The notes beneath the pieces were generated by a model, which saw only the letters and a program-made list of their open reading frames with translations, searched no databases and was not told the DNA's origin. A stretch of DNA of 26,911 bases, taken from NCBI GenBank assembly GCA_937927975.1, contig CALEZT010000108.1, positions 1 through 26,911 on the forward strand. Direction: 5' to 3'. Below are positions 23,171-26,911 of the stretch, piece after piece. Both the position numbers and the translations under genes were made by a program. The first letter of the stretch is position 1. Each line of letters starts with the position of its first letter. Origin of the DNA: an uncultured Phycisphaerales bacterium. Its GTDB lineage: Bacteria > Planctomycetota > Phycisphaerae > Sedimentisphaerales > Anaerobacaceae.

Positions 23171-24565
23171 CTATCGCCGCTCGATGGACCAGAACCGGAT
23201 GCCGTACGGTTCCAGAGGAGCATCGATTTCCGCCTTCTCAGGCGTCAGATCAATGGGCCGCTCGACCTTGAGTCGGGCGTTCTCGTCGTTGTTGGCCGTC
23301 GCGGCGTCGAGCACGAGCGGCCGGGCGGTGAGATTGCCCGGTGCGTCGGCCAGCGTCAACCGCACGCGGGCGGGCGACGCCGAGTAGTTCCAGACGAGGA
23401 CGTTGTACAACTGCAGGTACGAGTCCCAGGTCGCCAGACCGTGAACCGCGTCGCGCGCGGATGTCACGCGGAGCCGCTCGCCCGTCAGGCGGGAGAGGAG
23501 CTTGAACGTGAAATAGGCCGGACGGATCGTGTTCTGGTAGTCGAAGAGACCGTCGTACTGCGGACGGCGATTCCACCAGCGATACATGAACATGGTCCCC
23601 TGCGGGGACATGAACTTCGCGAACGGCTCCATCGCGACGTGCCAGTCGCGGATGTGATAGTAGCAGGAGTAGTCGAGCCCGCCCTCCTTCATCTGCCAGA
23701 TCACCTCGGCCACGTAGCACGGCTGAAACCGCGGGTCCTGGGGCGGGTGCGACAGATCCACGTTCCACTCGTTCAACATGGTCTGGGCCTTGATGCCGGG
23801 GTGCTTTCCCAGCAGGCCTTTGGCGTACTCGATCGTGTCGCGGACCTGCTGCGGGCTGCTGCTGTAGATGTGCCAGGAGATGAAGTGCAGCGGCACCTTC
23901 TCCTTCTCGCAGAACTCCAGCAACCTCGGCAGAATCGGGGAGCGAACCCAGGCCAGCGCCGGTCCGCCCACCAGAGCGTTCGGATCGGCCCGCAGGATGG
24001 CGTCGACCGTACGCTTGTAGTATCGCGTGTAGTTCTCGGGCTGGAAGCGGTAGGGACAGCCGCCGCTCTCGCCGATGTCGGGCTCATTGGCGACCTCCCA
24101 GTACCGAATTCGGGGATCTCGCTCTTTGTAGTGGCGGACCATGCGGAAGATCAGCTCCTCCCATTGGCCATAGTCGCTCGGCTCGACGAGGTCCTGATCG
24201 ACGACCGGGAAGAGCCCCTTCGGCTTGAAGCAGATGCACATGATCGGCTCGGCCCCGGTCGCCAGGATCGTATCCACCGACCGGTCCAGCGTCTCGAAGC
24301 GATACCGGCCCGGCGTAGGCAGCAGATCGAAGTACTCCTGAATGAACAGGCGAATCACGGCGGGGCGCAGCGCCCGGATCTCTGCGATCCGGTTGTCCCA
24401 CATGGGCTCTTGCGACAATCCGCCCTGCCCAAGAGCCATGCGTTCGATGTGCATAGGCCCCAATCGCTCGCTCAGTGAGACCGTCACCTGAACCGCCTGC
24501 TCTTCGGCGCATGCTTGAAACGCCATCGACGCCAGACCAACCATCAGCACAAGTCTCGACTTCAT
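23171..24565 (-). CDS. Exported GH39-like (clan GH-A) glycoside hydrolase
   Basis: 464 residues. A signal peptide spans about 1-20 (MKSRLVLMVGLASMAFQACA); the Cys at 19 leaves a lipoprotein form open, without a clean lipobox. A TIM-barrel follows. RYWEVANEPD (154-163) gives acid/base Glu161, and TMLNEWN (262-268) gives nucleophile Glu266, the arrangement of GH39 beta-xylosidases and alpha-iduronidases. The C-terminal ~100 residues form a beta-sandwich typical of the clan. Cleavage of an exo-linked sugar from plant or algal glycan is inferred; the substrate cannot be read from sequence. The ATG has GGAGA seven bases upstream, and only 15 bases separate it from the preceding stop, so the three genes form an operon. 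Confidence 0.85.
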   Translation of the reverse strand: MKSRLVLMVGLASMAFQACAEEQAVQVTVSLSERLGPMHIERMALGQGGLSQEPMWDNRIAEIRALRPAVIRLFIQEYFDLLPTPGRYRFETLDRSVDTILATGAEPIMCICFKPKGLFPVVDQDLVEPSDYGQWEELIFRMVRHYKERDPRIRYWEVANEPDIGESGGCPYRFQPENYTRYYKRTVDAILRADPNALVGGPALAWVRSPILPRLLEFCEKEKVPLHFISWHIYSSSPQQVRDTIEYAKGLLGKHPGIKAQTMLNEWNVDLSHPPQDPRFQPCYVAEVIWQMKEGGLDYSCYYHIRDWHVAMEPFAKFMSPQGTMFMYRWWNRRPQYDGLFDYQNTIRPAYFTFKLLSRLTGERLRVTSARDAVHGLATWDSYLQLYNVLVWNYSASPARVRLTLADAPGNLTARPLVLDAATANNDENARLKVERPIDLTPEKAEIDAPLEPYGIRFWSIERR

Positions 24566-24580
24566 CGGATCTCTCCACGA

Positions 24581-26911
24581 TCAGTATTGAGCCGCAATCT
24601 CGTATCGGCTCTCGTCGGGCTTCTTGATAACGACCCATTCATTCTGCACGTCGAATCCGGCCCAGGCCTGACCGTTGACCGTCACAGACCGCATCGGCCG
24701 GGCCTCGGGATGGCGGAAACGGACGATCAGCCGCTTCAGAGCGTGCCTCTTGGGCATGTCGATCTGTGCAATCAGAGAGCCCGTGGCGGCCCGACTTTCG
24801 ACCGCCATCGACATATCGCCGAAGCAGGTCGGCGCCCGCTCGACAGCGATCTTCTGTCCGTCCGCGAGCCACTTCCGCGGCGGGGCCTGCAACAAAAGCA
24901 GCGAGTCGTCGTCGAGTTCGCGGATCAGCATGTTGCGGTAGAGCTCAAACCAAGCGCCGTCCGTGCTCGGCGGGCCGAAGTACTGGCCCCAGGTCCAGCG
25001 ATGCTCCACCGGCTCCAGCACCGAGTGGCTGAACGCGCAGGCCATCATGCTGTAGAAGGCCCGAATCGCGGCCTTGGGCTCGTCGCGGAACAGATAGACC
25101 GTCGCCTGCGGGTTGTAGACGGGCTCGTTCGCCATGCCCCAGCCGTGCAGGTAGAGGTTGTCCTCGTGGTCGTTCAGCAGCGCCTCGGCCAGAACGCCCT
25201 GGGCCGGCAGAGCTTTGAGTCGCACCAGGTGCATCGCCCCGGTGTCCACATCGGTGGGATACCACTGCTCCAGCATCCGTCCCGGCGTCGCGGCTTCGCA
25301 CGGCACATACGGCGTCCACGTGCGGTCCCGCAACGGCGCCAGGGGCGACCGCACGGCGGCGGCGCCGAACGCCCGCTCGACCGATCCGCGAAACGATCTG
25401 GCGGCTTCGAAACAAGCCCCGGCCCGCGGATGTCCCGCCCGTTCCAGGGCCCTGCCCATCACGTCGAACGCGGCAACCATATAGGCCTGGGTAAAGGCCC
25501 AGACCCCCTCGCCCGTGAGGTCATTCAGCGGCGAGCGGACCAAGCCCTCCGCGGGAATCTCGTTCAGACACCAGTCGAGAGCCCGCAGCGTGTGCGGGAG
25601 CAGTCGCTCGAACGCCGCCCGATCGCCCGAAAGGAGGTAGTTCCGGGCCGTGACGTAGATCATCGAAGGAGTGTAGACTCCCCAATTCGCATAGCCCTTG
25701 ACGTGGCCGTTCGCCTCCTGATTGTTCCGGTACATCGCGAGCATCTCTTCGGCCGCGACATCGTGGTAGCCTCGCAGAGCGTAGATCATGTAGTCCACGT
25801 ACACGGCCTGGTTGATCGGCCAAGGCGTGCCGCGCTGATCGTACGCGAAGTTCGAGTACGGCAGATCGATTTGCACGCCGTCCCCGGAGCCGCCGTGCCG
25901 TCGGGGCAGACGCAACGCGTGCCAGAGATTCGCACGGTACAGGTCGTTGACCACCTTCTCCGGAACGGTGAACTGCGCGCCGCGTCGGACCCATTCCTCC
26001 CAGAACTCCAACGTGGCTTGACGCGCCGAAGCGTAATCGATTCTCGCGAGAGTCCCGGCGTCCCTCGCCTCCACAGGCGGAGACGGCAGCTTCACCACGA
26101 ATTCCCGGCTCGCACGTCCCGCAAGATCGAAGGCTAGCGCAACCTCGCTGGCCTTCCAGGGCTTCTTCTCGATCGTCTCATCCCTCGTTTCACAGGAGAC
26201 CTCCGTCGGCCCGACCCCGTCGAGTGCGAACACCACCCGGCCCGAAGCGCTCTCGAACAGAGTCGCAGTGCCTTCGGTCCTGCGCGCCAGCGTGGCGCCG
26301 TCGCCGGAGCGGAACTCCCGGCGATGGTGCATTTTCACCGTGACCGTACGGCCTTGGTCGCCCAGGTTGGCGACCATGACTCTCTCCAGGAGGACCATCG
26401 GAATGTCGCCGCGTCGCTCAGACGGAGGGCCGTTCAGGGGATAGGCGAACTGCTCGACTTCATACCGCAGGCCGTCCCGCTCCACCGTCGTCGTGATGAC
26501 CGGCAGGCCGTCGCTGAGCCGCTGGACGGCCGCGGCCTGGTCCGCGAAGTCGAACGAGAATCGAAAGTGGTCGGGGTTGCCGTAGTCGTTCCAAGCCCCC
26601 GCCCAGCGGTCGACGCCGAACTTCGGCACAGCGCTGTCCCAGGCCAGGCAGACGATGTGCCCGGGAGCGGGCTGGGAGGGATGCTTGTACGCCGGGCTGC
26701 CCATGTCCTCCCAGCGCGAGGTGTATTGTTCGTACGTCGCTTCAGGCTCTCGCTGCACCTGGTCGAGCACTCGCAATCCCTTGTACGCGTCAAGTTGCCT
26801 GCGATGCTCCTCGAAGGACGGCGGATCGTCGCCCACCGTCACATAGACATCCAACGAGGGCACCCAAAACGCCTTGTTCGCGAGCAACTGATCGACCGTC
26901 AGGCTGAATCC
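24581..26911 (-). CDS. Six-hairpin-glycosidase-like protein, 5' end outside the window
   Basis: The frame is open to the window edge, giving 776 residues without an N-terminus. The first ~270 visible residues look like beta-sandwich (PVITTTVERDGLRYEVEQFA, VTVKMHHRREF). From about 320 to 680 the helical pattern of an (alpha/alpha)6 barrel appears (WPINQAVYVDYMIYALRGYH, GVYTPSMIYVTARNYLLSGD, HTLRALDWCLNEIP), followed by a short beta domain. This organisation is shared by GH63, GH78, GH94 and debranching-type enzymes. I cannot place it in one CAZy family or name its catalytic acids. Its gene directly precedes the GH39-like gene, so the two probably act on one polysaccharide. A TTG at 26887 is not taken as the start because similar-looking sequence continues upstream of it. 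Confidence 0.7.
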   Translation of the reverse strand, partial: GFSLTVDQLLANKAFWVPSLDVYVTVGDDPPSFEEHRRQLDAYKGLRVLDQVQREPEATYEQYTSRWEDMGSPAYKHPSQPAPGHIVCLAWDSAVPKFGVDRWAGAWNDYGNPDHFRFSFDFADQAAAVQRLSDGLPVITTTVERDGLRYEVEQFAYPLNGPPSERRGDIPMVLLERVMVANLGDQGRTVTVKMHHRREFRSGDGATLARRTEGTATLFESASGRVVFALDGVGPTEVSCETRDETIEKKPWKASEVALAFDLAGRASREFVVKLPSPPVEARDAGTLARIDYASARQATLEFWEEWVRRGAQFTVPEKVVNDLYRANLWHALRLPRRHGGSGDGVQIDLPYSNFAYDQRGTPWPINQAVYVDYMIYALRGYHDVAAEEMLAMYRNNQEANGHVKGYANWGVYTPSMIYVTARNYLLSGDRAAFERLLPHTLRALDWCLNEIPAEGLVRSPLNDLTGEGVWAFTQAYMVAAFDVMGRALERAGHPRAGACFEAARSFRGSVERAFGAAAVRSPLAPLRDRTWTPYVPCEAATPGRMLEQWYPTDVDTGAMHLVRLKALPAQGVLAEALLNDHEDNLYLHGWGMANEPVYNPQATVYLFRDEPKAAIRAFYSMMACAFSHSVLEPVEHRWTWGQYFGPPSTDGAWFELYRNMLIRELDDDSLLLLQAPPRKWLADGQKIAVERAPTCFGDMSMAVESRAATGSLIAQIDMPKRHALKRLIVRFRHPEARPMRSVTVNGQAWAGFDVQNEWVVIKKPDESRYEIAAQY

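Overview
The window reads as high-GC chromosomal DNA from a planctomycete-like bacterium, most likely a polysaccharide-degrading lineage near Phycisphaerae/Sedimentisphaerales. This placement is inference. It rests on a PEP-CTERM-type protein ending in VPAP + membrane helix + RRR, many secreted PQQ/PD40 beta-propeller proteins, a Bacteroidetes-type DAHP synthase-chorismate mutase fusion, and several families of short intergenic palindromic repeats. These repeats give in-frame runs such as FEFRIS, KQSQF/NKANS, SSIVNQ and HGLTRI, which I recall as common in such genomes. I see no rRNA, tRNA or CRISPR.

Layout. 1-2636: a secreted alpha/beta-hydrolase esterase (minus) divergent from a secreted PQQ-like propeller protein (plus). 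2645-2825: a repeat with perfect 16-bp inverted ends separating convergent genes. 2830-9755 (minus): a three-gene block of a DUF5107-like/TPR protein, a DUF6057-like polytopic membrane protein, and a PD40 propeller protein with a CVNCH heme-binding motif. The last two are joined by an ATGA overlap. 9880-10586: a small PEP-CTERM-type gene with its own promoter, hairpin-rich leader and terminator. 10658-12883: an orphan primase-helicase (CHC2 zinc finger, TOPRIM, RecA-like ATPase) whose linkers and C-terminus contain repeat-derived in-frame segments. Upstream of it lie a 21-bp direct repeat and a palindrome.

The second half is mainly housekeeping, then carbohydrate use. 13299-14503: DAHP synthase/chorismate mutase with a good sigma-70-type promoter. 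14504-15010: a gene-free stretch holding a MITE-like element related to one inside the primase gene. 15011-17772 (minus): fhs-folD, which together carry C1 units from formate to methylene-tetrahydrofolate. 18163-18387: a short signal-peptide ORF, probably a gene remnant. 18317-20149: recQ (minus, TTG start), divergent from an HtpX-like membrane protease at 20378-21214. 21218-26911 (minus): a tight three-gene run of a partial six-hairpin-glycosidase-like protein, a GH39-like glycosidase and a tandem-duplicated PD40 protein, likely a saccharide-degradation operon continuing beyond the window.

The most unusual signal is the orphan primase-helicase. It has absorbed at least two, probably three, different short repeat elements in frame at domain boundaries, and it sits between copies of the same hairpin family.
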